Below are positions 1 through 7,790 of a DNA stretch of 64,000 bases, one piece after another. The translations under genes were made by a program, and so were the position numbers. The stretch is from Haloarchaeobius sp. HME9146 (GTDB lineage Archaea > Halobacteriota > Halobacteria > Halobacteriales > Natrialbaceae). The notes under the pieces were generated by a model that saw only the letters and a list, made by a program, of their open reading frames with translations, was not told the origin of the DNA and ran no database searches. The stretch spans positions 2,170,001-2,234,000 of the forward strand of contig NZ_JAODVR010000001.1 of NCBI RefSeq assembly GCF_025399835.1, written 5' to 3'. How positions within the stretch are numbered: the stretch's first letter is position 1; each line of letters opens with the position of its first letter.

Positions 1-577
1 CGACGCCGGCGAGGGCGGCCCAGCGACGGCTCGCAGTGGCTTCGTCTGCCCGGACCGCCCGGACGTAGCCGAGCGCGAACAGCAGGTTCAGGAACGTCGT
101 CGGGGCGTACGGGAGGAAGAGACTGGACGCGAGCAGGAACATCGGCGAGAGCACGAGCAGGATGCCCGCGAGGACGCCGACCCGGCGGTCGAACGCCTCG
201 GTCCCGAGGGCGACCACCAGCGCGACGTTCCCGGCCGCGACGGCGGCGAGGGCGAGTCTCGGCACGCCGACGGCCAGCCCGAGCGCGAACATCCCGGCCG
301 GGACAGGTGCGTACTTCGGGTACATCGCGCCCTCGTCGACGACGAAGAACCACGGGCGGAACTCGTCGGCGAGTCCCGCCGGTGGGTAGTGCTGGAACTG
401 GCCGTCGAGCAGGAGCGCGGCCTGCTGGAGGTAGACCCCCTCGTCGTGGTTCAGGGAGTGGTACGGAAAGAGCTCGCTCGCGACGAGGAAGACGACGGCC
501 CCGGCCAGGAGGGAGAGCAGGAGGGTCGGGACGTACCGGGTCGCGAGAACGGTCCGGAGCCTGTCGACCCGTGCCAT
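1..577 (-). CDS. GT-C membrane glycosyltransferase, PMT/ArnT-like (partial, 3' end outside window)
   Basis: The frame opens with ATG at 577 and runs off the left edge, so only about 192 N-terminal residues are visible. It has a first membrane helix at about residues 15-34, then a loop with NHDEGVYLQQA at about 45-55, followed by further hydrophobic helices. An Asp/Glu pair in the first outward loop is the catalytic signature of GT-C enzymes (PMT, ArnT) that move sugars from polyprenyl phosphate carriers. The start lies 4 bp after the stop of the ABC ATPase, so it is probably the last gene of the iron-transport operon. Family level is inferred from this motif and topology; donor and acceptor are unknown. 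Confidence 0.7.
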   Translation of the reverse strand, partial: MARVDRLRTVLATRYVPTLLLSLLAGAVVFLVASELFPYHSLNHDEGVYLQQAALLLDGQFQHYPPAGLADEFRPWFFVVDEGAMYPKYAPVPAGMFALGLAVGVPRLALAAVAAGNVALVVALGTEAFDRRVGVLAGILLVLSPMFLLASSLFLPYAPTTFLNLLFALGYVRAVRADEATASRRWAALAGV

Positions 578-581
578 CGAT

Positions 582-1742
582 TCAGTCGTCCGCTTCGGCG
601 TAGTTCCCGGACTCGTCCACCTTCGGGAACCACGCGAGTTCGTGGTCGGCGGTCAGGTCGACCCGGACCCGCTGGTCGAGGTCGACCTGGTCGGTGTGAT
701 TGTGCATGCACTCGAGCACGTCGCCATTGTCGAGTTCGACCCGGTAGAGGATGGTCGGGCCGAGGTAGCGCCGGTAGATGACGCGCCCGTTCGATTCGGC
801 CCCGTCACAGGGGGCCGCACTGATGTCGTCCGGCCGGACGAGCACGTCGAGCGTCGTCCCATCGTACTCCTGGGCGAGACCGTGCATGATCTCGCGGTCG
901 ACGGTGCCGATGCCGGTCTCGACGGCCTCGCCGCGGAGGAAGCCCGAGAGGAAGGAGGCGTGACCCAGGAAGCCCGCGACGAAGCGGGACTCGGGGTGCT
1001 GGAACACCTGTTCGGGGCGACCGACCTGTTCGAGGTCGCCGTCGTTCATCACGGCCACGCGGTCGGAGATGCTCATCGCCTCCTCCTGGTCGTGGGTGAC
1101 CGAGATGGCGGTGACGCCGGCCTCCTTGAGGATGCGGCGCACCTCCTCGCGCATCTCGACGCGGAGGTCCACGTCGAGGTTCGAGAACGGTTCGTCGAGC
1201 AGCAGGATGCGCGGTTCCGGGGCGAGCGAGCGCGCCAGCGCGATGCGCTGTTGCTGGCCGCCCGAGAGCTCGTCGGGGTAGGCGTCGGCATGGGAGTGCA
1301 GGCCGACGAGGTCGAGCATCTCGTCGACCCGTTCCTGCTTCTGTGCCTCGTCCATGTCCTTCAGCCCGAAGCCGACGTTCTCACGAGCGGTCATGTGCGG
1401 GAACAGCGCGAACTCCTGGAAGACGACGCCGACGCCGCGCTTCTCGGGACTGACGAACGAGCCGTTGCCCGAGACGGCCGACCCGTTCAGGTTCACGGTG
1501 CCGCCGTCGGGGCGTTCGAGGCCCGCGACGAGCCGGAGCGTCGTGGTCTTGCCACAGCCCGACGGCCCGAGCATGGTGAGAATCTCGCCCTCGCGGACCG
1601 ACAGCGAGAGGTCGGTGATGACGTCCTCGGAGCCGTAGGATTTGGAGACGCCGTCCAGTTCCAGGACGGTCTCCGAATCCTCTACCGAGGGGCGGTCGTA
1701 CACGGTCTCGACGTCTGCAGTGATGGTCGCGTTACTTGACAT
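582..1742 (-). CDS. Fe3+-type ABC transporter ATP-binding protein (FbpC/PotA class)
   Basis: This 386-residue ATPase powers the permease encoded just upstream. Walker A is GPSGCGKTT (about residues 58-66), the signature is LSGGQQQRIALARSL, and Walker B is ILLLDEPFSNLD. The last 110 residues or so look like the TOBE regulatory domain usual in this class, giving a normal length. The start overlaps the permease stop by 11 bp, which implies translational coupling. The transported ion is inferred from the neighbouring binding protein and the metal-type operator, not from the ATPase itself. Confidence 0.9.
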   Translation of the reverse strand: MSSNATITADVETVYDRPSVEDSETVLELDGVSKSYGSEDVITDLSLSVREGEILTMLGPSGCGKTTTLRLVAGLERPDGGTVNLNGSAVSGNGSFVSPEKRGVGVVFQEFALFPHMTARENVGFGLKDMDEAQKQERVDEMLDLVGLHSHADAYPDELSGGQQQRIALARSLAPEPRILLLDEPFSNLDVDLRVEMREEVRRILKEAGVTAISVTHDQEEAMSISDRVAVMNDGDLEQVGRPEQVFQHPESRFVAGFLGHASFLSGFLRGEAVETGIGTVDREIMHGLAQEYDGTTLDVLVRPDDISAAPCDGAESNGRVIYRRYLGPTILYRVELDNGDVLECMHNHTDQVDLDQRVRVDLTADHELAWFPKVDESGNYAEADD

Positions 1743-3342
1743 CGTATCCCTCCTGGGAGAGTATCACGAAGATGGAGACGGCGGACACGCCGAGCAGGAT
1801 GAGCGCGGGCACCGCGGCGTCGTAGAACGCCTGGTTGCGGTGGGCCTGCCAGATGTGCGTGACCACGGTCTCGTAGCCGGTCGGCCGGAGCATCAGCGTC
1901 GCAGGGAGTTCCTTCATCGTCGTCAGGAACACCAGCGCCGCGCCCCCGAGCAGCCCCGGGGCCGCGAGCGGGAGCGTGATGGACCGGAACGCGCCGACCG
2001 AGGACCGACCCAGCGTGCGGGCGGCCTCGGGCAGCGACGGGTTGACCTGCAGGAACGACGCCCGGGTCGACCCCACCGACTGGGGCAGGAACCGGACGAC
2101 GTAGGCGAACACGAGGATGGGGAGCGTGTGGTACAGGTCGGTGAACGAGCGGGTGGTGATGAACACGAGCGCGAAGCCGATGACCACGCCGGGTGCCGCG
2201 TAGCCGACGTAGCTCAGGCGCTCCATTATCGCGCCCGCTCTGGTGTCGTGGCGCGCCGAGAGGTAGGCGATGGGTAGCCCGGCGAGCGTCGCCACGAGCG
2301 CCGCGCCGATGGAGAGCGAGATGGAGTTCGTCAGGTACGAGAACTCGAACGGGAGCCGCCAGTTCGAGGTCGGCCCGCGGAGCAGCCACCCGACGAGGAT
2401 GACGACCGGGACCACGAGCGCGACCGTGACGATGGACCCACAGAAGCCGAGCGCAGGCCACTTCCAGCGGCCGAGACGTGCCTTCGAGGCCCGCCCGCCC
2501 TGGCGGCCACTCGTGAACTTCTCGTTGCTGCGCAGTCGGCTCTCGACGCCGAGGATGAACACGGTGACGACGAGCAACTGGATGGAGAGCAACGCGGCAA
2601 GTCCCATGCTCCCGGTGTCGGTCTCGGACTTGATGACGGTCGTGAACACGGGGTAGCGCATGATGGCCGGGGTCCCGAAGTCCGACAGGGCGTACAGGGC
2701 GGTCAGCAAGGACCCGGCCGCGATGGCTGGCCTGAGCTGCGGGAGGACGACCCGGCGGACCGCCTCCAGTCGCGTGTGCTGGAGGGTGCGGGCCGCGTCG
2801 ACCAGCGAGGTGTCGACCGTCTTCAGGCTGGCGCGGGTGGTGATGTAGACGTACGGGTACGTGTAGAGCGTCAGCACCAGCACCGCTCCTTCGAGGCCCT
2901 TGATGGCCGGAAGTGACTCGACGCCGAGCGGGGCGAGGATGCCCTGAAGTTCGCCGTGGCTGCCGAACGCCGCAGTGAACACGAACGCGCCGATGTAGCT
3001 CGGGATGACGAGCGGCAGGGTCACGAGGATGGTCCAGAGCCGTCGTCCGGGCAGGTTCGTCCGGACGGTGAGGTACGCGAGGGGGACGCCGATGACCACG
3101 GAGAAACCGGTCACACCGGTGATCATCACGGCGGAGTTGACGAACACCGAGACGGTGGTGTCGGCGAGCAAGAGGTCGAGTGCGGTGCCCGAAGAGACCT
3201 CGCCGACCGCGACGAACAGCCAGAGCAGGGGGGCGACGACGGCCGCGGCGACCGCCGCGCTCGCCAACGTCAGCCCGAATGGGTACGAACCGCTCTGTGC
3301 GCCGTCGTTCGTCGCGGTCGCGTCGGTCTCTTCGACTGTCAT
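1732..3342 (-). CDS. Fe3+-type ABC transporter permease, fused two-domain FbpB class
   Basis: The 536-residue protein holds two consecutive binding-protein-dependent permease domains with about twelve membrane helices, the usual form for FbpB/SfuB/ThiP-type permeases. The N terminus is a short acidic cytoplasmic tail before the first helix at about residue 24. EAA-loop-like segments occur in both halves (for example SLVDAARTLQHTRLEAVRRV and SLPEAARTLGRSSVGAFRSI). It lies 15 bp downstream of the binding-protein gene and overlaps the ATPase gene. Iron is the most likely substrate; thiamine or another metal is possible for this family. Confidence 0.9.
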   Translation of the reverse strand: MTVEETDATATNDGAQSGSYPFGLTLASAAVAAAVVAPLLWLFVAVGEVSSGTALDLLLADTTVSVFVNSAVMITGVTGFSVVIGVPLAYLTVRTNLPGRRLWTILVTLPLVIPSYIGAFVFTAAFGSHGELQGILAPLGVESLPAIKGLEGAVLVLTLYTYPYVYITTRASLKTVDTSLVDAARTLQHTRLEAVRRVVLPQLRPAIAAGSLLTALYALSDFGTPAIMRYPVFTTVIKSETDTGSMGLAALLSIQLLVVTVFILGVESRLRSNEKFTSGRQGGRASKARLGRWKWPALGFCGSIVTVALVVPVVILVGWLLRGPTSNWRLPFEFSYLTNSISLSIGAALVATLAGLPIAYLSARHDTRAGAIMERLSYVGYAAPGVVIGFALVFITTRSFTDLYHTLPILVFAYVVRFLPQSVGSTRASFLQVNPSLPEAARTLGRSSVGAFRSITLPLAAPGLLGGAALVFLTTMKELPATLMLRPTGYETVVTHIWQAHRNQAFYDAAVPALILLGVSAVSIFVILSQEGYDVK

Positions 3343-3357
3343 AGTGGGGGGAAGCCC

Positions 3358-4545
3358 CTACACCTGGATACCGACCTCACGCATGAGGTCGATGGTGGGC
3401 CCGATGTCCGAGAGCTTCGCGAGGTCGAAGTCGGGCGTGTTGAGTTCGTCGACGGGGGGCAGGTCGCCGACGGGGTTCACTTCGGGGATGACGGGGTACT
3501 CGAATGTACGAGTTGCGAAATACTCCTGTGCCTCGGCGGAGAGCAGGTGGCGGACGAAGTTGACCGCAGTCTGCCGGTTTTCGGCCGTCTGGTCGCCGTT
3601 CTCCGAAGTGTCGACGACGGCCGCACCGGCCACGTTGAAAATCGCCCCTGCGTCGTTGTTCGTGAACGCAGTCGCGATGGGCGCGTCCTCGTTACCGTCG
3701 AGGACACGCTGGATGTAGTAGTGGTTCGCGAACCCGGCGTCGAGGTCGCCGTTCGCGACCGCGCGGGAGACGATGAACTCGTCGGGGTAGCGCTCGACAC
3801 CCGCATCGAGCATGCCCTGGAGCCACTGTTTGGTCTCCTCGCGGCCGTTCATCACACGCATCGCGGTGACGAACGCCTGGAAGGAACCGTAGCCCGGGGC
3901 CCAGCCCATCGACCCATCGAAGTCGGGGAACGCGAAGATGTCGTCCGGAATCTCGGACTCCGAGTACGCGTTCGTGTTGTACGGGATGGTGCGGGCGCGG
4001 CCGGAGGTGCCGGTCCACTCGCCGTCGTTGTTGCGGTACTGCGTCGGGACCATCTCCTGGACGTCCTGCGGGAGCGCGACGGTCCGGTTCTCGTTCGCGA
4101 GCAGGCCGAGGGCCCCCGCGTTGACCGAGAACAGCACGTCTGCTTCGGTCGCCGCGCCGGCCGTCGTGATCTTGTTCGCCAGCGCGTTGGAGGAGTCGTA
4201 GCGGGTGTTGATGGTGAAGCCGTCGTACAGGCCCTCGATGTACTCGATGAGGGTGTTGACGAGGGGCTTGCCCCGGCCGGAGTAGAGCGTGAGGGTGCCC
4301 GAGAGGTCGGGCATCTCCGACATCGGCGTCCCGCCCGGCGCGGGACGTCCTTCCATACCGGAACCGACGGAGCCGAGCTCACCGCCGCCGGTCTCGCTGT
4401 CGGTCGGTTCGGTCGTGTCGGTCGAGTCGCTTCCCGAATTGAGACACCCCGCGACTGTCGTGACGCCGGTCGCCGCCGCGGCTGCGAGGAACCGCCGACG
4501 GTTCACGCTGGAGCCGGACGAGTCGCTATCGTCGAAATCTCTCAT
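3358..4545 (-). CDS. Iron ABC transporter substrate-binding lipoprotein (FbpA/FutA-like)
   Basis: This 395-residue exported protein begins with a Tat motif (RRRFLAAAAATG) and a lipobox ending in VAGC at about residue 34, followed by a Thr/Glu/Asp-rich linker, so it is probably a membrane-anchored lipoprotein on the cell surface. The mature part begins GTLTLYSGRGKPLV and carries NHYYIQRVL at about residue 250. The paired tyrosines match the iron ligands of FbpA/FutA proteins. It is the first gene of the operon with permease and ATPase. The TATA box and a 16-bp inverted repeat sit immediately upstream of the start, which indicates metal control. Confidence 0.9.
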   Translation of the reverse strand: MRDFDDSDSSGSSVNRRRFLAAAAATGVTTVAGCLNSGSDSTDTTEPTDSETGGGELGSVGSGMEGRPAPGGTPMSEMPDLSGTLTLYSGRGKPLVNTLIEYIEGLYDGFTINTRYDSSNALANKITTAGAATEADVLFSVNAGALGLLANENRTVALPQDVQEMVPTQYRNNDGEWTGTSGRARTIPYNTNAYSESEIPDDIFAFPDFDGSMGWAPGYGSFQAFVTAMRVMNGREETKQWLQGMLDAGVERYPDEFIVSRAVANGDLDAGFANHYYIQRVLDGNEDAPIATAFTNNDAGAIFNVAGAAVVDTSENGDQTAENRQTAVNFVRHLLSAEAQEYFATRTFEYPVIPEVNPVGDLPPVDELNTPDFDLAKLSDIGPTIDLMREVGIQV

Positions 4546-4552
4546 ACTTAGG

Positions 4553-4568
4553 TTTAGGCCGCCCTAAA
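4553..4568. promoter_or_regulatory. Candidate metalloregulator operator, 16-bp inverted repeat (site 1)
   Basis: The plus strand reads TTTAGGCCGCCCTAAA, a 6-bp perfect inverted repeat (TTTAGG/CCTAAA) around a 4-bp centre. It lies between the TATA-like box and the start codon of the binding-protein gene, over the expected transcription start. The half-site resembles operators of DtxR/SirR-type metal repressors in haloarchaea. The same 16 bp recur in inverse orientation at 5794-5809. Confidence 0.75.
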
Positions 4569-4570
4569 TC

Positions 4571-4579
4571 ATTTATAGC
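4571..4579 (-). promoter_or_regulatory. TATA box of the iron transporter operon
   Basis: On the minus strand this reads GCTATAAAT, about 25-30 bp upstream of the ATG at 4545. That spacing predicts a leaderless or nearly leaderless transcript, common in haloarchaea. The inverted repeat at 4553-4568 falls between box and start, so a bound repressor would block initiation. Confidence 0.6.
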
Positions 4580-4614
4580 TGCCGATTCGGTGTCGTGTTT
4601 TCGTGCCATGAGTA

Positions 4615-5775
4615 TCAGTCGTCTGCAGGGACCGCGGCAGGTTCGTGGCCCGGAACCGCGGACAGTTCGTCGAGGCAGTCCAGCCAGTCCAGACAGTACT
4701 CGCCGACGTGGTTGAGGAAGTCGCCGTTCTGGTACGCGTCGAAGTCACCCTCCGCGAGGGCGTCGGCCATCGCGGCCATGACCTCGGCGTAGGTGTCGGC
4801 GTCGTCGCCGACCGGGTCGACGACCTCCCAGAAGTGCTCGTTCAGTTCGAGCCCTGCGACCTCGTTGTGCAGGTCGTCGAACGTCGAGCGCGGGGCCTTG
4901 TTGTGCTCACACAGCGGGAACCCGTTGAGGATGCGGCCGCCGAGCACGTCGCAGGCGCGCTTGAGGAAGACGCCCGACCAGATGTCGTCGAAGCGGCCGA
5001 CCTCCCACGGGTTGTCGTCCATCGGCGTCTGGTAGAACGCGGGGACGACCTCGCGGCGGAACGCGAGGTTCATCGAGCAGACCGTGAGGTAGTTCCGGCG
5101 GGCCGCGACGAAGTTACGGTCGAAATCCTCGTTCCCGGTCCGGGTCTGGGCCTGCCCCTGCAGGTCGCCGTCCATCAGGATGCGGACGGCGTCGAGGTCG
5201 GGGACGTTCGTCCAGAGACCCTGGGAGGCGACGACGTTCGAGACCTCCTCGGTCCCGGTCTCGATGTCCTCGTGCATCGCCGCGTAGGGGTACCCGCGCG
5301 GGTAGAGGTCGTGGTCGCTCTGGTAGAGGACGTTGACCCACTGCTCGTCGGAGCTGACGGACTCGACCTCGCCCTCGTACTGGAGGTTCGCGAGGTGCTG
5401 TCCGAAGAAGTCCTGGTCGTCGTGGGGGAGCGTGTCGTCGTCGATGAAGACGCCGAACTCGAAGTCGTTCGCCCACAGGTAGAGCAGCCCGAACGAGGTC
5501 TGGGCGTGACTCGCCGCGGGGACGAGGTGACTGTACTCGGAGATGCCCTGTTCGGCGTACCACTCCTCGCGGTCGGACTCGTCGAAGACGCGGCCCGAGA
5601 CGTCGAGGTCGTCAAGCATCGCCTGCATCTCGTCGGTGTCACAGAAGTCCTCGGTCACGAGGACGACGTGGAGTCGGTCGGTGTCGAAGCCGTGGTCGCG
5701 GGCGTTCTCGATGTACGCACGCATGCACTCGTACTCCCTGATGGTGGGGACGATGACGCAACAATCCTCAGTCAT
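4615..5775 (-). CDS. GT75 / reversibly glycosylated polypeptide (UDP-arabinopyranose mutase-like) family protein
   Basis: The 386-residue soluble protein resembles plant RGP/UAM proteins along most of its length. It opens with IVPTIREYECM, has a nucleotide-sugar-type FIDDDTLP at about residues 110-116, then RGYPYAAMHE (from about 160), SQGLWTNVPDLDA, CSMNLAFRREV and GRFDDIWSGVF, all in the family order. In plants an Arg in the RGYP region is reported to be the reversible self-glycosylation site; the equivalent here is Arg160. It has no signal or membrane segment, so it should act in the cytoplasm on nucleotide sugars. The start is 19 bp from an operator identical to that of the iron transporter, so its expression is probably metal controlled. 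The archaeal substrate is unknown. Confidence 0.75.
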   Translation of the reverse strand: MTEDCCVIVPTIREYECMRAYIENARDHGFDTDRLHVVLVTEDFCDTDEMQAMLDDLDVSGRVFDESDREEWYAEQGISEYSHLVPAASHAQTSFGLLYLWANDFEFGVFIDDDTLPHDDQDFFGQHLANLQYEGEVESVSSDEQWVNVLYQSDHDLYPRGYPYAAMHEDIETGTEEVSNVVASQGLWTNVPDLDAVRILMDGDLQGQAQTRTGNEDFDRNFVAARRNYLTVCSMNLAFRREVVPAFYQTPMDDNPWEVGRFDDIWSGVFLKRACDVLGGRILNGFPLCEHNKAPRSTFDDLHNEVAGLELNEHFWEVVDPVGDDADTYAEVMAAMADALAEGDFDAYQNGDFLNHVGEYCLDWLDCLDELSAVPGHEPAAVPADD

Positions 5776-5793
5776 TCGTTGTTAGTGGCTGTG

Positions 5794-5809
5794 TTTAGGG
5801 CGGCCTAAA
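5794..5809. promoter_or_regulatory. Candidate metalloregulator operator, 16-bp inverted repeat (site 2)
   Basis: The sequence TTTAGGGCGGCCTAAA is the exact reverse complement of the operator at 4553-4568. It lies 19 bp upstream of the GT75-family start codon. Two identical 16-mers at the promoters of two consecutive genes are unlikely by chance and point to one shared regulator. No dtxR/sirR-type gene is in the window. Confidence 0.7.
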
Positions 5810-5916
5810 AGCTTGTCTATCCCGGTCGATAGCGGGTGTGCGGTCGCTCGACGGGTGGTTGCTCGTGCGACCCAATCGCCAGCAGGAAGGGGAATCCGCG
5901 GGGGTTCAGACCGACC

Positions 5917-6804
5917 TCACCACTGCGCGACCACGTCCGGGATACAGCCGACGTCCGGCTTGTAGTAGTCGAAGTGGCTGGGGACGTAGTCCACGTTGTG
6001 GTCGTCGTAGTTGCCCGGTTCGGTGCCCTCACAGCCCTCCTCGCCGACTGCGGAGTCCCATTCCGCGGAGGTGTACGCCCAGTTGAGCACGTCGTCCTCG
6101 TCCTTCCAGAAGTTGTCCACCTGCCCGACCGCGCTCGCGATGTCCGGCCCGTAGCGTCCGCCGGTCGAGACCGCGTCGTTGTCGGCGGCACCGCCGAGCA
6201 GTGAGAGCGAGTCGATGTAGTCCGTGACGCCGGAGGCATTCAGCACCTCGATACAGCGCAGGGCGACCCGCGCTCCCAGCGAGTGCGCGATGAGCCGGAT
6301 ACGCGTGTCCGGGTTGCGGTTCCGGTACTGGTAGATGAAGTTGGCGAGCTTCTTCCCGTTCTCCTCGGCGATCTCCGTCGAATCCCACCAGCCGAACACG
6401 CTGGAGTCGGAGTCCCACGAGAACCCGATGACCGGGTGCGGGTACCCGTTGTTCCGGAGCGATGTCTTCGACTCGCGGAACCCCTGGACGGCGCTGTCGG
6501 AGTCGTTCCGCCATCCGTGGACGTGGACGAGCAGTTCCTCGGGCGCGGCCGTGTCCCAGCCGGGAATCGAGCCGCGGATGTCGTAGTCCCACTCGGTGTG
6601 CCCGTCGGTGAGGTAGACCGAGCCGTACCAGGTGATGTCGTAATGCCCGCGCGTGGAGACGTGCGGGAACGTGGCCGCGGCCGCGGTGCCCGATGCGGCC
6701 GTCGTGAGCCCGGCACCGAGCGCTGTGGCCCCGGCGGCGCGCAGGAATCGCCGTCTGGTCGAACACTGTGCGTCATGCCCTCGTTTGCCATGCCCGTGTG
6801 ACAT
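5917..6804 (-). CDS. Tat-exported alpha/beta hydrolase, DUF900-like
   Basis: The start at 6804 is chosen because a TATA-like run (ATTTAAAATT on the minus strand, about 6826-6836) lies about 25 bp upstream; GTG 6819 and ATG 6810 are alternatives. The roughly 295-residue product has a Tat signal (TRRRFLRAAGATALGAG) with an Ala-rich cleavage region but no lipobox Cys, so it is probably secreted. LLVHVHGWRND and IAHSLGARVA are the oxyanion-region and nucleophile-elbow (Ser) motifs of alpha/beta hydrolases. A His near the C terminus (DDHNVDYVPSHFDYY) could complete a triad. Substrate is not evident; esterase or lipase-like activity is an inference. Confidence 0.75.
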   Translation of the reverse strand: MSHGHGKRGHDAQCSTRRRFLRAAGATALGAGLTTAASGTAAAATFPHVSTRGHYDITWYGSVYLTDGHTEWDYDIRGSIPGWDTAAPEELLVHVHGWRNDSDSAVQGFRESKTSLRNNGYPHPVIGFSWDSDSSVFGWWDSTEIAEENGKKLANFIYQYRNRNPDTRIRLIAHSLGARVALRCIEVLNASGVTDYIDSLSLLGGAADNDAVSTGGRYGPDIASAVGQVDNFWKDEDDVLNWAYTSAEWDSAVGEEGCEGTEPGNYDDHNVDYVPSHFDYYKPDVGCIPDVVAQW

Positions 6805-6948
6805 TACCATCCATTGCACAGAGAATAATTTTAAATCTACCGGCAGTGCTATTTTATAAAATTTAACGACGTTGTGAGTAAATGTTTCACTGACAGTATC
6901 CGAGGGGAGTACGGCTCAGGGAGGACTACGAAAGGTCGAGAGCGGCCG

Positions 6949-7599
6949 TCACTCGGACGGCATCTCGTCGATGAGGACGACCGCTTCCCCATCGATGATG
7001 ATCGTGTCCGCGCTCACGTCCTCGACGATGGTCGAGAGCCGGTACTGGCCGTTACCCAGCACTTCGAGCACCTCGACGGTCGCGGTGAGGCGGTCACCGA
7101 TGCGGACCGGTGCCTGGAACTCCACGTCCTGGGACAGGTAGATGGTCATGCCCGGCAGGCGCGCGAGGGCCGCGCTGATGAGCCCGGCCGCGAGCGTGCC
7201 GTGGACGATCCGTCCCTTGAAGCGGCTTCCCTTGGCGAACTCCTCGTCGAGGTGGAGTCGGTTCGTGTCGCCACTCGCGTTGGCGAACTCCCGGACGTCG
7301 TCCTCGTCGATGACCTTCGAGAACTGCACGTGGTCGCCGACGGTCAGGTCAGCCGGGTTGTCGACGGTGCGCTCGAACGTCCAGCCGGCCTCCTCGTAAC
7401 CGAGGGAGGGGATGGTGCTCTCGAGTATCTCCGTGTCGTCTTTTCTGTCCCGCATCCGCGCGGCGGTTGCGGGGTTGAACGCCGCGAACGCAGCTCGATT
7501 GGCTGCGGTGGCACCCATGAACGCGCTTTCCGCGAATTGTGTCCACGCGCTCGCCATCGCAGTGAGGGGGGATGTGGCGTCGCTAGTTCGTTCGCTCAT
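6949..7599 (-). CDS. phaJ: (R)-specific enoyl-CoA hydratase, MaoC type, with N-terminal helical extension
   Basis: The C-terminal part (from about residue 88) is a hotdog-fold MaoC hydratase with SGDTNRLHLDEEFA and GRIVHGTLAAG, which contain the catalytic Asp/His pair of PhaJ enzymes. It would hydrate 2-enoyl-CoA to (R)-3-hydroxyacyl-CoA, the monomer used by PHA synthase. The first 85 or so residues are an extra Ala-rich helical segment not present in short bacterial PhaJ (216 residues here). The gene is divergent from phaR. TCATAATTA on the minus strand (7621-7629) is a suitable TATA box, making the transcript probably leaderless. Confidence 0.85.
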   Translation of the reverse strand: MSERTSDATSPLTAMASAWTQFAESAFMGATAANRAAFAAFNPATAARMRDRKDDTEILESTIPSLGYEEAGWTFERTVDNPADLTVGDHVQFSKVIDEDDVREFANASGDTNRLHLDEEFAKGSRFKGRIVHGTLAAGLISAALARLPGMTIYLSQDVEFQAPVRIGDRLTATVEVLEVLGNGQYRLSTIVEDVSADTIIIDGEAVVLIDEMPSE

Positions 7600-7720
7600 T
7601 CTAGCCTCCGTAGGACGCAGGTAATTATGACTCCTTTGCCTCTCTGGTCGCTGAGCCGTCCATTTTCGGTCATTTTGTTGTATAGCCCCGTTGGGGAATA
7701 CGCTGTCATCTCTACCATAG

Positions 7721-7770
7721 ATTGGTTCTCGTTGGTATTGAATGGTTCTCAGCGGAAACCTTAAGTTCTC
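7721..7770 (+). promoter_or_regulatory. phaR promoter with three GTTCTC hexamers at 20-bp spacing
   Basis: GTTCTC occurs at 7725-7730, 7745-7750 and 7765-7770, that is, exactly every 20 bp, about two helical turns. The first two copies extend to TGGTTCTC. The TATA-like CCTTAAG (7759-7765) lies between copies two and three and is about 27 bp from the phaR ATG at 7791. Same-face phasing across the TATA box suggests an operator, with PhaR itself the obvious candidate since PhaR represses its own operon in Haloferax mediterranei. Confidence 0.55.
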
Positions 7771-7790
7771 CGCCGTAATATGTTCTGTTG

